The position numbers and the translations under genes are program-made. Below, piece by piece: positions 1 to 7,253 of a stretch of DNA of 9,472 nucleotides. The notes beneath the pieces were generated by a model. That model searched no databases and was not told the origin of the DNA. It was given only the letters and a program-made list of their open reading frames with translations. Each line of letters starts with the position of its first letter. The stretch's first letter is position 1. The stretch covers positions 1-9,472 of the forward strand of contig CAZUVM010000089.1 in NCBI GenBank assembly GCA_964623885.1. The letters run 5' to 3'. This stretch comes from CAZUVM01 sp964623885 (GTDB lineage Bacteria; Verrucomicrobiota; Verrucomicrobiia; Limisphaerales; UBA8199).

Positions 1-6
1 TGCGCT

Positions 7-103
7 CTGTGACCGAGGAGCAACAACGCCAGCCGCCCGCCAGAGCACAGCCCTTCGGGTTGCCGTTCTTTGGGCCTGGGGCTGCGTTGCTCGTCGGTTA
101 CAG
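7..103. repeat. Large imperfect palindrome (REP/MITE-like intergenic element)
   Basis: The outer arms are 7-34 and 80-103. Read as reverse complements they match over about 22 of 24 positions, with two mismatches and a 4-nt excess in the left arm; both begin CTGT(G/A)ACCGA. A smaller hairpin lies between them: 48-53 pairs with 57-62 (CAGCCC/GGGTTG, including one G-T pair) around a TTC loop. A short ATCCG-TG-CGGAT hairpin follows at 104-115. The whole could fold as a branched structure in DNA or RNA. Short reading frames across it look like by-products of the repeat. There is no transposase here, so any mobility would have to be supplied in trans. The pairing is seen directly; membership of a dispersed repeat family is inference. 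Confidence 0.6.
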
Positions 104-159
104 ATCCGTGCGGATATGCTCCCTCCTCGCGCCTTGCCCCAACCCCAAATCCCAGGCAA

Positions 160-193
160 CGCACCCGTTCCCTATTTATGAGATGGGTTCTAG
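160..193 (+). repeat. Left copy of 34-bp inverted repeat
   Basis: This 34-bp sequence (CGCACCC...CCTATTTATGAG...TTCTAG) matches the reverse complement of 9437-9470 at 33 of 34 positions. The only difference is position 167 (G here, A in the other copy). Similarity stops at once on both sides. The element contains its own short inverted repeat, ACCCGT/ATGGGT, around a 14-nt loop; here the stem has a G-T pair, whereas the other copy is perfect. It adjoins the palindromic element at 7-115 and may be the end of one larger repeat unit. Confidence 0.8.
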
Positions 194-501
194 CCGAAGA
201 CTGCTTTTCTGTAGTGACAGACACCGGGGATGACGGATTTGTATGCGCAGCCAAAGCTCCGGTTGCCAACAGCTTTGCTTTCATTCAAGATTAATAGATT
301 GAATTACGCTGTATGCTGAGCTTTGCGCCCCGAGGCTGTGTGTCTCATTCCAACCTGTCGCAACCACATTGTAGGGGACGACGCAACGAGTCCTTCGGCC
401 CAGCCGCGTTTGAACCGGACTGTACTCCCCTCTCCTCGGGAGGAGAGGACAAGGGAGAGGAGGCCCCATCTCACAGATTTTGGGGATTGCTAGCCGTATT
501 A
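194..501. other. Leader region with no confidently identified gene
   Basis: Between the repeat element and the probable signal peptide of the Kelch protein I see no convincing independent gene. A 7-bp inverted repeat (252-258 with 271-277, CAAAGCT/AGCTTTG) is followed by a moderately T-rich stretch and could be a weak terminator for something upstream. The stretch 427-465 is a purine/pyrimidine-rich sequence with a strong hairpin, of a type common in noncoding repeats. The frame of the Kelch gene happens to be open from 313, so part of this region may be translated, but its composition is unlike the downstream coding sequence. No promoter with good -35 and -10 boxes stood out. Confidence 0.4.
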
Positions 502-3500
502 ATGCTGGCGCTGACTGCGCACGAATCCATCGCAGTCGGGACTTGGGCGCCTTTGGCCAGCGCCCCGCCCCTCGGGGTCAACCACGCGATGGTTTTGAGT
601 GACGGCACGATCTATACCGATAATGGCAGCGGCCAATGCTTGCGCCTTACACCAGACGCCCATGGGAGTTACCGAAACGGCACGTGGACCCATTTGTCCA
701 CGATGAACAACGCGCGCCTGTTTTTTGCGTCGCCCGTGCTCACCAACGGGAACATTTTTGTTGCTGGCGGCGAATACGGTCCCGGACGCCGCCATGCAGA
801 GCTGTTCGATTCGTTGAATAACGTTTGGACAAAAATCCCCGATCCGCTTCCGGGTCCCGCGTTCTCCGATGCCATAGGAAAGATTCTGCCAAACGGCAAC
901 GTGCTGGTGGCGCCGGTTAGCCAATTTGGCGGCTGCCTGATCTACAATGTTCCCAACAACACCTGGCAAGCGGCTGCCTCGGCGCTGAACCAGAATGAAG
1001 TCTGCTGGGTCAAGCTGACTAACGATTGCATTCTCACCATCGACACCGGCGTGCAGACTTCAGAACATTATGTCCCTTCCAACAACCAATGGGTGAAAGA
1101 CGGCAACGTGCCAGTTGTTATTTACGGGGCCGGAGCGGAACTTGGTCCGGGGTTCCTGTTACCCAACGGCAACGTGTTTTTCATCGGCGGGTCGACCAAT
1201 ACCGCCATCTATACGCCGGGAGCCACCCCGGGCAGCGCAGGGTCTTGGGTCGCCGGGCCAACCATGGTCTTCGACACAAACCTGCTGGGTGCGGTCGACG
1301 CCCCGGCCGCAATGATGGTGAACGGCAACATTCTTTGCGCTCTCGGGCCAGTCGGTGGCTTTAATTCGCCAACCAGCTTCTACGAATACGATTACGTGGC
1401 CAACGCCTTTACTGCCGTTAACGCTCCCACCGGAGGCAGCACCTACAACGCCTCCGCCCCGTTCGGCACTAGCATGTTGGATTTGCCTGATGGCACAGTG
1501 CTTTTCATCGGCGGTCAGAATTCTCAATCACTTTACATTTACACGCCCGACGGCACTCCGCTGCCTGATGGGCAACCGGGGATCAACACCATCACCCAGA
1601 ATGCCAATGGCTCTTACCATTTGACGGGCACGAATCTCAACGGCATCAGTGAAGGGGCCGCCTATGGTGACGATGAGCAAATGGACAGTAATTATCCGCT
1701 GGTGCGGATGACTAATTTCCTCAGCGGCAATGTGTATTACGCGCGCACATTCAATTGGAGCAGCACCAGCGTCCAGACCGGCAGCCGCGTGACCACGACG
1801 GAATTCGTGCTGCCGCAAAACTTGCCCTCCGGAAGTTACTCGCTCGTGGTCGTCGCGAACGGCAATCCTTCGCAACCAACCAACTTCACTTATTCGCCTG
1901 CGCCGGTCCCAACCGGCCTTGCGGCGACGAGCAGCAACAGTTTGGTCCGATTGAGCTGGAACGCGAGCACAGGCGCCACGGCATACAACGTGAAACGCTC
2001 GGCCAGATCTACCGGATACTTCGCCACCATTGCAACCGTGAGCGCGATCTCTTCCTACACCAACACCGGGCTGACGAACGGTCTCACTTATTACTACAAG
2101 ATCGCCGCAGTCGGCAGCGGTGGAGTGAGCAGTGATTCCGCAGCGGTCAGCGCGACACCAGCAGGTCCGCCGTTGATTCCCGGCACCACGCCGATCACTC
2201 TTGCGTCATTTTATAACCGTGCCGGCATTTACACGGATGGGCGAACGTTTAGTGGCGGACTCGATGGCAGTGGCTCCTCATTCTCCGCCAATCTGCTCGG
2301 GACGGCGCTTGTCTGGAACAATCTCGTGTTCGACTTTGGCCCACCGAACGCCGCGGACGTCGTCTCCTGCGCGGGGCAGACCATCACGCTTCCACCCGGA
2401 CCGTTCAACACCCTGCAAATTCTCGCGACCGCCGTGAATGGCAGCCAGGCTGCGCAAACCTTTACCGTTACTTACAGTGATAGTTCCACCGCCATGTTCA
2501 CGCAAAGCTTCAGCGATTGGGCCAATCAGCAATCGTACTCCGGCGAGACCAGGTTGTTCACCATGTCATACCGCGACCAGAGTAGCGGTGGTTCACAAAC
2601 CTTGAATGTTTCTGTCGATGGGTACCTTTTCACCTTGGATCAAACTAAAACGTTGCAGAGCATCACGCTGCCGAGCGATTCGAACCTGATTCTGCTTGGC
2701 ATGGCGCTGGCGAATGATCCAGCCACCGTCCCCCTGGCGACTTACTACAACCGGGCAGGCATTTACACCGACGGGACTTCGTTTACGAATCCAACCACCG
2801 GTGGCATCGATGGCGGCGGCTATGCCTATTCCGGCACGTTGCTGGGCAGCAGCCAAACCTGGAGCAATACTCTGTTCGATTTTGGGCCACTCAATGCAAC
2901 TAACGTCATCAGTTGCGCCGGTCAGACCATTTCCCTTCCCACAGGCAATTATTCACGGTTACGAATGCTGGCCACCGGCGTGAATGGCAACCAGCCGTCG
3001 CAAACATTCGTGGTGACTTACGCGGATTCCACCACCGCCGGATTTGTGCAAAGCTTCAGCGACTGGTTTACCCCGCAAAACTATCCCGGAGAGACCAAGG
3101 CTATTCCCATGGGCTATCGCAACAGCAGCAACGGGTCATCCTCGGAGAACAACTCTTTGTATACGTATGGCTATTCCTTCACGCTGAATTCCTCCAAGAC
3201 ACTCCAAAGCATCCGTCTGCCCAGCAATGGGAATGTCGTTGTCACTGCTATCAGTGCCGTTCCGAACTGGCCTCCGACATTTTCCACCAGCACGTACACT
3301 CTGGCCGACGCCACTGCCGGCGTCAGTTATTCAGCAAATATCGCTGCGGACGCCAGCGACTTAACCGGCGACACTCTTACTTTCGCCAAAGTCAGCGGAC
3401 CGGCTTGGCTGACCGTCGCCGCCAACGGCGCGCTTTCCGGCACACCGCTTTCGCCCGATGTCGGCACCAACACCTTCGTCGTCAGTGTCACCGATCCAGG

Positions 3501-3744
3501 AAACCTCTCGAGCACGGCCACATTGATTATTCTTGTTCAAGCGCCGCCAATCGTCGCCAGCCTGGCCATTCAACCGGGTCAATTGCTACTGACTTGGACA
3601 GGCGGTATCAGCCCTTATCAAGTGCAGCAAGCCACAAACCTCGACAACGCGGTTTGGCAAAACTCCGGGCCGCCAACAACCGGCAACAGTATGACGCTGA
3701 CCGCCACCAATGACGCGGCCTTCTACCGGATCCAGGGACAATAG
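313..3744 (+). CDS. Secreted Kelch-repeat / Fn3 / Ig-like multidomain protein
   Basis: Function is unknown; the architecture suggests an exported adhesive or carbohydrate-associated protein. In numbering from 313, a hydrophobic signal-like segment lies at about 58-74 (FWGLLAVLMLALTAHESIA). Kelch blades run from about 77 to 416, with recurring (L/P)(N/D)G(N/T)(V/I)(L/F)(F/V)(I/A)GG strands. An E-set-like domain follows at about 417-527, Fn3 at 529-616, two homologous ~175-residue beta domains at 630-799 and 808-983, a putative Ig (He_PIG-like) domain at 985-1076, and a C-terminal LTWTGG...FYRIQGQ domain at 1077-1143. Propeller plus E-set recalls galactose/glyoxal oxidases, but I could not place their copper ligands, so oxidase activity is not claimed. 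The start is uncertain. Residues 1-57 look like translated leader and contain a repeat hairpin; in-frame TTG at 487 and ATG at 502 lie within the signal segment, and no start has a good ribosome site. It ends 61 bp before the next gene on the same strand. Confidence 0.85.
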   Translation: MLSFAPRGCVSHSNLSQPHCRGRRNESFGPAAFEPDCTPLSSGGEDKGEEAPSHRFWGLLAVLMLALTAHESIAVGTWAPLASAPPLGVNHAMVLSDGTIYTDNGSGQCLRLTPDAHGSYRNGTWTHLSTMNNARLFFASPVLTNGNIFVAGGEYGPGRRHAELFDSLNNVWTKIPDPLPGPAFSDAIGKILPNGNVLVAPVSQFGGCLIYNVPNNTWQAAASALNQNEVCWVKLTNDCILTIDTGVQTSEHYVPSNNQWVKDGNVPVVIYGAGAELGPGFLLPNGNVFFIGGSTNTAIYTPGATPGSAGSWVAGPTMVFDTNLLGAVDAPAAMMVNGNILCALGPVGGFNSPTSFYEYDYVANAFTAVNAPTGGSTYNASAPFGTSMLDLPDGTVLFIGGQNSQSLYIYTPDGTPLPDGQPGINTITQNANGSYHLTGTNLNGISEGAAYGDDEQMDSNYPLVRMTNFLSGNVYYARTFNWSSTSVQTGSRVTTTEFVLPQNLPSGSYSLVVVANGNPSQPTNFTYSPAPVPTGLAATSSNSLVRLSWNASTGATAYNVKRSARSTGYFATIATVSAISSYTNTGLTNGLTYYYKIAAVGSGGVSSDSAAVSATPAGPPLIPGTTPITLASFYNRAGIYTDGRTFSGGLDGSGSSFSANLLGTALVWNNLVFDFGPPNAADVVSCAGQTITLPPGPFNTLQILATAVNGSQAAQTFTVTYSDSSTAMFTQSFSDWANQQSYSGETRLFTMSYRDQSSGGSQTLNVSVDGYLFTLDQTKTLQSITLPSDSNLILLGMALANDPATVPLATYYNRAGIYTDGTSFTNPTTGGIDGGGYAYSGTLLGSSQTWSNTLFDFGPLNATNVISCAGQTISLPTGNYSRLRMLATGVNGNQPSQTFVVTYADSTTAGFVQSFSDWFTPQNYPGETKAIPMGYRNSSNGSSSENNSLYTYGYSFTLNSSKTLQSIRLPSNGNVVVTAISAVPNWPPTFSTSTYTLADATAGVSYSANIAADASDLTGDTLTFAKVSGPAWLTVAANGALSGTPLSPDVGTNTFVVSVTDPGNLSSTATLIILVQAPPIVASLAIQPGQLLLTWTGGISPYQVQQATNLDNAVWQNSGPPTTGNSMTLTATNDAAFYRIQGQ
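429..448. repeat. GC-rich hairpin, probable dispersed intergenic repeat
   Basis: CCTCTCCT at 429-436 pairs perfectly with AGGAGAGG at 441-448 around a CGGG loop. A further GGGAGAGGAGG run at 453-463 could pair with the same pyrimidine arm, so two alternative hairpins are possible. Low-complexity segments of this kind are usually noncoding. This one lies inside the extended reading frame of the Kelch protein and argues that the true start is downstream of it. If transcribed, it would sit in the 5' leader and could affect translation; that is inference. Confidence 0.45.
2200..3261 (+). repeat. Tandem duplication of a ~175-residue beta domain inside the Kelch protein
   Basis: Two consecutive coding segments, about 2200-2709 and 2734-3261, encode homologous domains that are roughly half identical by eye. 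Shared landmarks in order are YNRAGIYTDG, GG(L/I)DG, a W-x-N segment, FDFGP-x-NA, SCAGQTI, LAT-x-VNG, QTF-x-VTY, QSFSDW, GET, M-x-YR, KTLQSI and LPS. Similar modules, as I recall them, occur beside catalytic domains in secreted proteins of Acidobacteria and Verrucomicrobiota, where carbohydrate binding is a reasonable guess. The divergence shows the duplication is old rather than an assembly artefact. Confidence 0.8.
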
Positions 3745-3805
3745 AACACGTCCCCGTTCCTTTTAAGAACATCGGCCGAGCTTTTGGCGGTGACCGTGGG
3801 AGCCG

Positions 3806-4927
3806 GTGTTGATAGGTTCCGAGCGCATGCAGCCAGCGTCTTTATCGCGATTGGCATTTCTCTCCGATGTGGATACTCCAGCCCTGCTCCTGGATGCGGT
3901 AGCGTTGCAAGCGAACATCCGGCGGATGGCAGACTTCTTTGCCAATCGTCCTTGCCGGCTGCGGCCGCACTTCAAGAGTCACAAATGCACTACAATCGCT
4001 CGGTTGCAGATGGAGGCAGGCGCTGTCGGCATCACTTGCGCAAAGTTGGGTGAAGCGGAGGTGGTGGCCGCTGCTGGCATGCGCGACATTTTGATCGCCA
4101 ATGAAATAGTAGGTCCTGTCAAAATTCGCCGGTTGATGGAATTATGCTCCCGCGCGAACGTCATCGTGGCAGTGGATTCTGCTGAGAATGTCCGCGAGTT
4201 GGCCGCAGCCACTGCTGCCGTTCGAGTCCGCCTGGGCGTCTTGGTGGAAGTTGATGTCGGCATGCACCGCTGCGGCGTAGCTGCAGGCCAGGCCGCGCTG
4301 GAGCTGGCGCGTCTTGTAGCATCTGCACCGGGGCTCAAGTTTGAGGGGCTACAAGGCTACGAAGGACATTGCGTTGACCTGCGCGACGCCAAAGAACGGG
4401 AAGAAAAAACCCGGCAGGCGTTGAAGTTGCTGGTCGAAACACGCCGATTGATCGAACGCGCCGGCCTGAAAGTAAACACCGTCAGCGGCGGCGGGACGGG
4501 AACCTACACGATAACCGGTGATTGCGACGGAGTGGACGAGGTGCAGGCTGGTTCGTATGCGGCCATGGACTGGTGGTATAGCGACATCAGGCCCGAATTC
4601 CAGCAAGCGATGAGCATCCTGGCGACCGTCATCAGCCGGCCAACACCGGACTTCGTGGTGATTGATGTCGGCCGCAAAGGCATCGGCGCCGAATGGGGCC
4701 CGCCGCGCGTCAAAGATGTCCCCGGCGCAAGCGTGGCCAGCTACAGTTCGGAGGAGCATCTCAAAATCACGGTGCCTGCGGACTCAACGCTCCGGATCGG
4801 CGATCGCCTGCAGATTATCCCCTCCCACGGCTGCACCACGAGCAATCTGTATTCGGAGTTCATTGTCAACAAAGAAGGACGCGTGACCGCGCGCTGGCCC
4901 ATCGAAGGACAGGGCAAGCTTCAATGA
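3806..4927 (+). CDS. DSD1-family PLP enzyme (D-threonine aldolase / D-serine dehydratase-like)
   Basis: This is a fold-type III pyridoxal-phosphate enzyme with an alanine-racemase-like N-terminal barrel and a C-terminal metal-binding domain. Family members cleave D-threonine or other D-3-hydroxyamino acids to glycine plus an aldehyde, or dehydrate D-serine to pyruvate and ammonia. In numbering from the GTG at 3806, DTPALLLD lies at 23-30 and RPHFKSHK at 53-60, with Lys57 the likely Schiff-base lysine. The phosphate-binding candidate is SGGGTGTY in mid-protein. The C-terminal SHGCTTSNLY places His341 and Cys343 as metal ligands; H-x-C is the arrangement known in zinc-dependent D-serine dehydratase of animals, whereas characterised D-threonine aldolase has H-x-D. 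The length (about 370 residues) is normal and it looks cytosolic. The start may instead be the ATG at 3827: a GGGAG at 3798-3802 is too close to the GTG. Substrate cannot be fixed from sequence. Confidence 0.9.
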   Translation: MLIGSERMQPASLSRLAFLSDVDTPALLLDAVALQANIRRMADFFANRPCRLRPHFKSHKCTTIARLQMEAGAVGITCAKLGEAEVVAAAGMRDILIANEIVGPVKIRRLMELCSRANVIVAVDSAENVRELAAATAAVRVRLGVLVEVDVGMHRCGVAAGQAALELARLVASAPGLKFEGLQGYEGHCVDLRDAKEREEKTRQALKLLVETRRLIERAGLKVNTVSGGGTGTYTITGDCDGVDEVQAGSYAAMDWWYSDIRPEFQQAMSILATVISRPTPDFVVIDVGRKGIGAEWGPPRVKDVPGASVASYSSEEHLKITVPADSTLRIGDRLQIIPSHGCTTSNLYSEFIVNKEGRVTARWPIEGQGKLQ

Positions 4928-4945
4928 ACTGGCCAAGAGATGAAA

Positions 4946-4980
4946 GCGAGCGCGTTTGGGATGTTATCTTCCGCGCTCGC
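4946..4980. terminator. Perfect 9-bp stem between convergent genes
   Basis: GCGAGCGCG at 4946-4954 pairs perfectly with 4972-4980 around a 17-nt loop. It spans the 36-bp gap between the two convergent stop codons; the right arm lies in the last codons of the minus-strand gene. On the minus strand the stem is followed by TTTCATCTCTT, a modest T-rich run, so termination of the minus-strand gene is the better reading. On the plus strand no T-tract follows. Confidence 0.5.
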
Positions 4981-7129
4981 GAATCTGAGCCTTCTCGTGT
5001 TGAGCAGCCCAGCTCTTTTCCGCAGCCGGTGCCAAAAACCGGCCGATAGCATTGGTATCGAAGAGGCGTAGACGAAACTGACCGTCTTTCGCCAGTCCAA
5101 GCGCTTGTTCGCCTGACATCTTGTATTCCGTGCCCGGTTCGTAGCTGAGCGCTAGAACCTCCATTGGAACGTGCTGTGGAGCCTCAAGGCCGTTTTCCGG
5201 GTTCATTTTTCCAAACAGTGCTTCGACTTCAGGATCCTGCTTAGAAAAACTGTCGCTGCCTTCGCTTTCCCACCATTTTTGCCACTGGTCGATAGCAGAC
5301 ATTCTTTTCGACATGGGCGCATTGGTAACGTACTCCACCAGGTGAGGCGTCAGCTTTAATAATGCAGGAAAGACCACATCGGACAGCGTCTTGGGGTACG
5401 TGCTTGCCGGAGTCAACCGGCGACATTCCAGGGCATCCACGAGAATCGGCACGGCGAAAGGTGGCGGCACGAATTGGTTGGTACTTTTTCCTAAGGCGAG
5501 CTCAACAATCCAGTCAAGCAGCACATGCGCATCCAGCACTTTTGGTGAAACCATTTGTTTTCGGATTACCTCGCGCAGAAGACGCCAGTCTTCGGGTTCA
5601 CCGAACGGAACCAAGCAATCGGCATTCTGGTAATTCCCTTTTCGCACACTCTCACGCACCCGTGGCAAAAGTGACCTGTCACCACGCGATCCCAGCCGCC
5701 ACGCCAAGGCACGGAGTTCATCTGCTCTTTCCTCGGCCGCCCAACGCTTCAGATAAGCAATGCCGTCGACCAGACCAGGATGATGGCGCTCCTCTTCCTC
5801 CAGAATAAACAGTCTGCTAATTGGTTTACTCTCGGCGAGAGCGAGCTTGCCCAACGACTCGGGCTTAGTGCCGTACTGGGAGAACCAGGCCCGCACCGAG
5901 CTGACAATTTCGTCGCGTTGAGAACTCGAGAGCGACGAGAACCTGCCAAAAGTCAGGAAATTTGTGCGAACGCTGCCACCCGCGATCGCCTCGAAGCAAT
6001 CCAGGGCGAGATCCTGGACGAGCACTGCTTTCGTCCGCTCGTCGCCCCGCACCCGCGTTAAACGACGATCTTCCAGGTGCGAGAGTAAAGCGGGAAACGC
6101 TTCCCGGCCCACAGACACCAAGTCGGGCGCCGGATAGCCGGCCTTGAAGGTCCCAATCCCGTGATCACTGCGAGTGGCCTGCGACAGCCGGTCGACATAA
6201 TATTCCGCACGATCTTTCGGAGGGAGGGCAAGCGGGTCTTCGATGGTGCTATCGCGCAACCGCTGGAATTCGCCAAGCTGCTGCTTCAGCGTGTCAACGT
6301 ACTCAGGAATCTCCGGAACGACGTTGGTCCCGAACACACGCGCATGTTCTTCCCACGCCTCCAACACCAGTTGCAGAGCACGGCCCGACTGCAGATTCGT
6401 TCGCCCTGATTCCCAGGTCGAGTTGGCTCGCGCGCGCATGTACCCGGCCAGGGTGTTGGTAAAGGCAACCCGAAACGAGACGGATTCGAACAGCGGGCTC
6501 AGTTCATTGGTCATGCCGAGCCAAAGCCCGCAGAGCACCTCGTGCACAACGACGGACGGCCAAATGTCCTTTGAATCAAACCAGAGAATATTTTGCGAAA
6601 CCATCGGGACATGAAAATTGTAGACCGCTTCGGAAGGGAGTGTTCGCCGCACGTAAATATCAACCAACGCGCGCAACTCCTGTTTGTAATCCGACGGTAC
6701 GAAACTCCACCCAGGTAGCTGGTCCCGTTCCACTGGCTCAAAATCGGCGGCCACGACCACGACCTGACCTCTGGAGTTGGTCGTCGCCCACAATCCCAGG
6801 AACTGATTTGTGCCGGCCTGCGGCGGCCGAAGCTTCATCAGCGGCGGAGGCGCTTTAACCCGCGAGAACCTCGTTACGTCGGGTAGTCGCGACTTGCTCA
6901 AGAATTTGAGGGCCTGCTCGTAACTCCATTCCTCATGGTAGTTTCTGACCCAGCCGCTAAGGTCGTTGGTTTCACGCGCCAGGTGATTCGTCTTTGCTGG
7001 CAAACTGGCGAGGATCGCCACTACCGAATCCGGCACTTGCGCCATCGGTAGGTCCGCTCCCCGGCAGATCAATCCCAAGGCAACAACTCCAAACACCAAC
7101 GAATTGCGTGTTATCACGATTGCCCGCAC
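4964..7129 (-). CDS. Secreted HEAT-like repeat protein of unknown function
   Basis: I do not recognise a named family. The 721-residue product starts with a probable Sec signal (hydrophobic core at about 10-21, LVFGVVALGLIC, followed by RGADL). The cysteine is not in a convincing lipobox because isoleucine precedes it. Residues 35-300 form a mixed helical region with a well-defined segment at 143-200 ending in SVVVHEVLCGLWLG. The HE pair at 196-197 recalls a zinc-peptidase helix, but the expected second histidine is Cys200. From about 335 the protein looks like an alpha-helical HEAT-type array, for example GREAFPALLSHLEDRRLTRV at 341-360; DQWQKWW lies at 614-620. Such proteins often act as scaffolds in Planctomycetes and Verrucomicrobia. 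The start is a GTG at 7129 without a good ribosome site (AAGGG about 20 nt upstream). It is convergent with the PLP enzyme gene and divergent from the GH97 gene. Confidence 0.8.
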   Translation of the reverse strand: MRAIVITRNSLVFGVVALGLICRGADLPMAQVPDSVVAILASLPAKTNHLARETNDLSGWVRNYHEEWSYEQALKFLSKSRLPDVTRFSRVKAPPPLMKLRPPQAGTNQFLGLWATTNSRGQVVVVAADFEPVERDQLPGWSFVPSDYKQELRALVDIYVRRTLPSEAVYNFHVPMVSQNILWFDSKDIWPSVVVHEVLCGLWLGMTNELSPLFESVSFRVAFTNTLAGYMRARANSTWESGRTNLQSGRALQLVLEAWEEHARVFGTNVVPEIPEYVDTLKQQLGEFQRLRDSTIEDPLALPPKDRAEYYVDRLSQATRSDHGIGTFKAGYPAPDLVSVGREAFPALLSHLEDRRLTRVRGDERTKAVLVQDLALDCFEAIAGGSVRTNFLTFGRFSSLSSSQRDEIVSSVRAWFSQYGTKPESLGKLALAESKPISRLFILEEEERHHPGLVDGIAYLKRWAAEERADELRALAWRLGSRGDRSLLPRVRESVRKGNYQNADCLVPFGEPEDWRLLREVIRKQMVSPKVLDAHVLLDWIVELALGKSTNQFVPPPFAVPILVDALECRRLTPASTYPKTLSDVVFPALLKLTPHLVEYVTNAPMSKRMSAIDQWQKWWESEGSDSFSKQDPEVEALFGKMNPENGLEAPQHVPMEVLALSYEPGTEYKMSGEQALGLAKDGQFRLRLFDTNAIGRFLAPAAEKSWAAQHEKAQIRERGR

Positions 7130-7253
7130 ACGTACTATAGATGATTAGGCCCTTATTCCATTCAGTAAAGAATATTGACAGCGGCCCCTTGCGCTCAACT
7201 GAGAATAAATTTCTGGTGCATGGGTATATCCGGTCGTTAAGTTCGCAACAGCC
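7130..7253. promoter_or_regulatory. Divergent intergenic region with possible promoters
   Basis: These 124 bp must hold the promoters for both the minus-strand HEAT-like gene and the plus-strand GH97 gene unless transcription comes from outside. It is visibly more AT-rich than its surroundings. On the minus strand a weak pair is visible: TTGAGC, an 18-nt spacer, then TATTCT. On the plus strand a perfect TTGACA sits at 7175-7180, but no acceptable -10 box lies 16-18 nt downstream. No clear operator palindrome was seen. The role is inferred from gene orientation, not from strong motifs. Confidence 0.35.

Noticed and set aside
252..277. 7-bp hairpin as a rho-independent terminator
   Set aside because: The stem is short and AT-rich, and the following sequence is only moderately T-rich.
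9..294. Two 74-codon reading frames at the left end
   Set aside because: They cross the palindrome and the 34-bp repeat, overlap each other in different frames and show no protein-like pattern or ribosome site.
2913..3713. Long alternative-frame reading frame (266 codons) inside the Kelch gene
   Set aside because: It is rich in Arg, His, Gln and Ser with no domain pattern, as expected from a shifted frame of a GC-rich gene, and it lies wholly within a well-supported coding sequence.
313..3744. Active galactose/glyoxal oxidase
   Set aside because: The propeller plus E-set layout is similar, but I could not identify the Cys-Tyr cofactor pair or the copper-binding His/Tyr residues. The YH at 435-436 lies in a strand without the expected context.
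7058..7070. Lipobox in the HEAT-like protein (GLIC)
   Set aside because: The residue before Cys22 is Ile, not the Gly, Ala or Ser needed for lipoprotein processing, so a normal secreted protein is more likely.
7175..7180. Perfect TTGACA as a -35 box for the GH97 gene
   Set aside because: No hexamer resembling TATAAT lies 16-18 nt downstream, so on its own it does not define a promoter.
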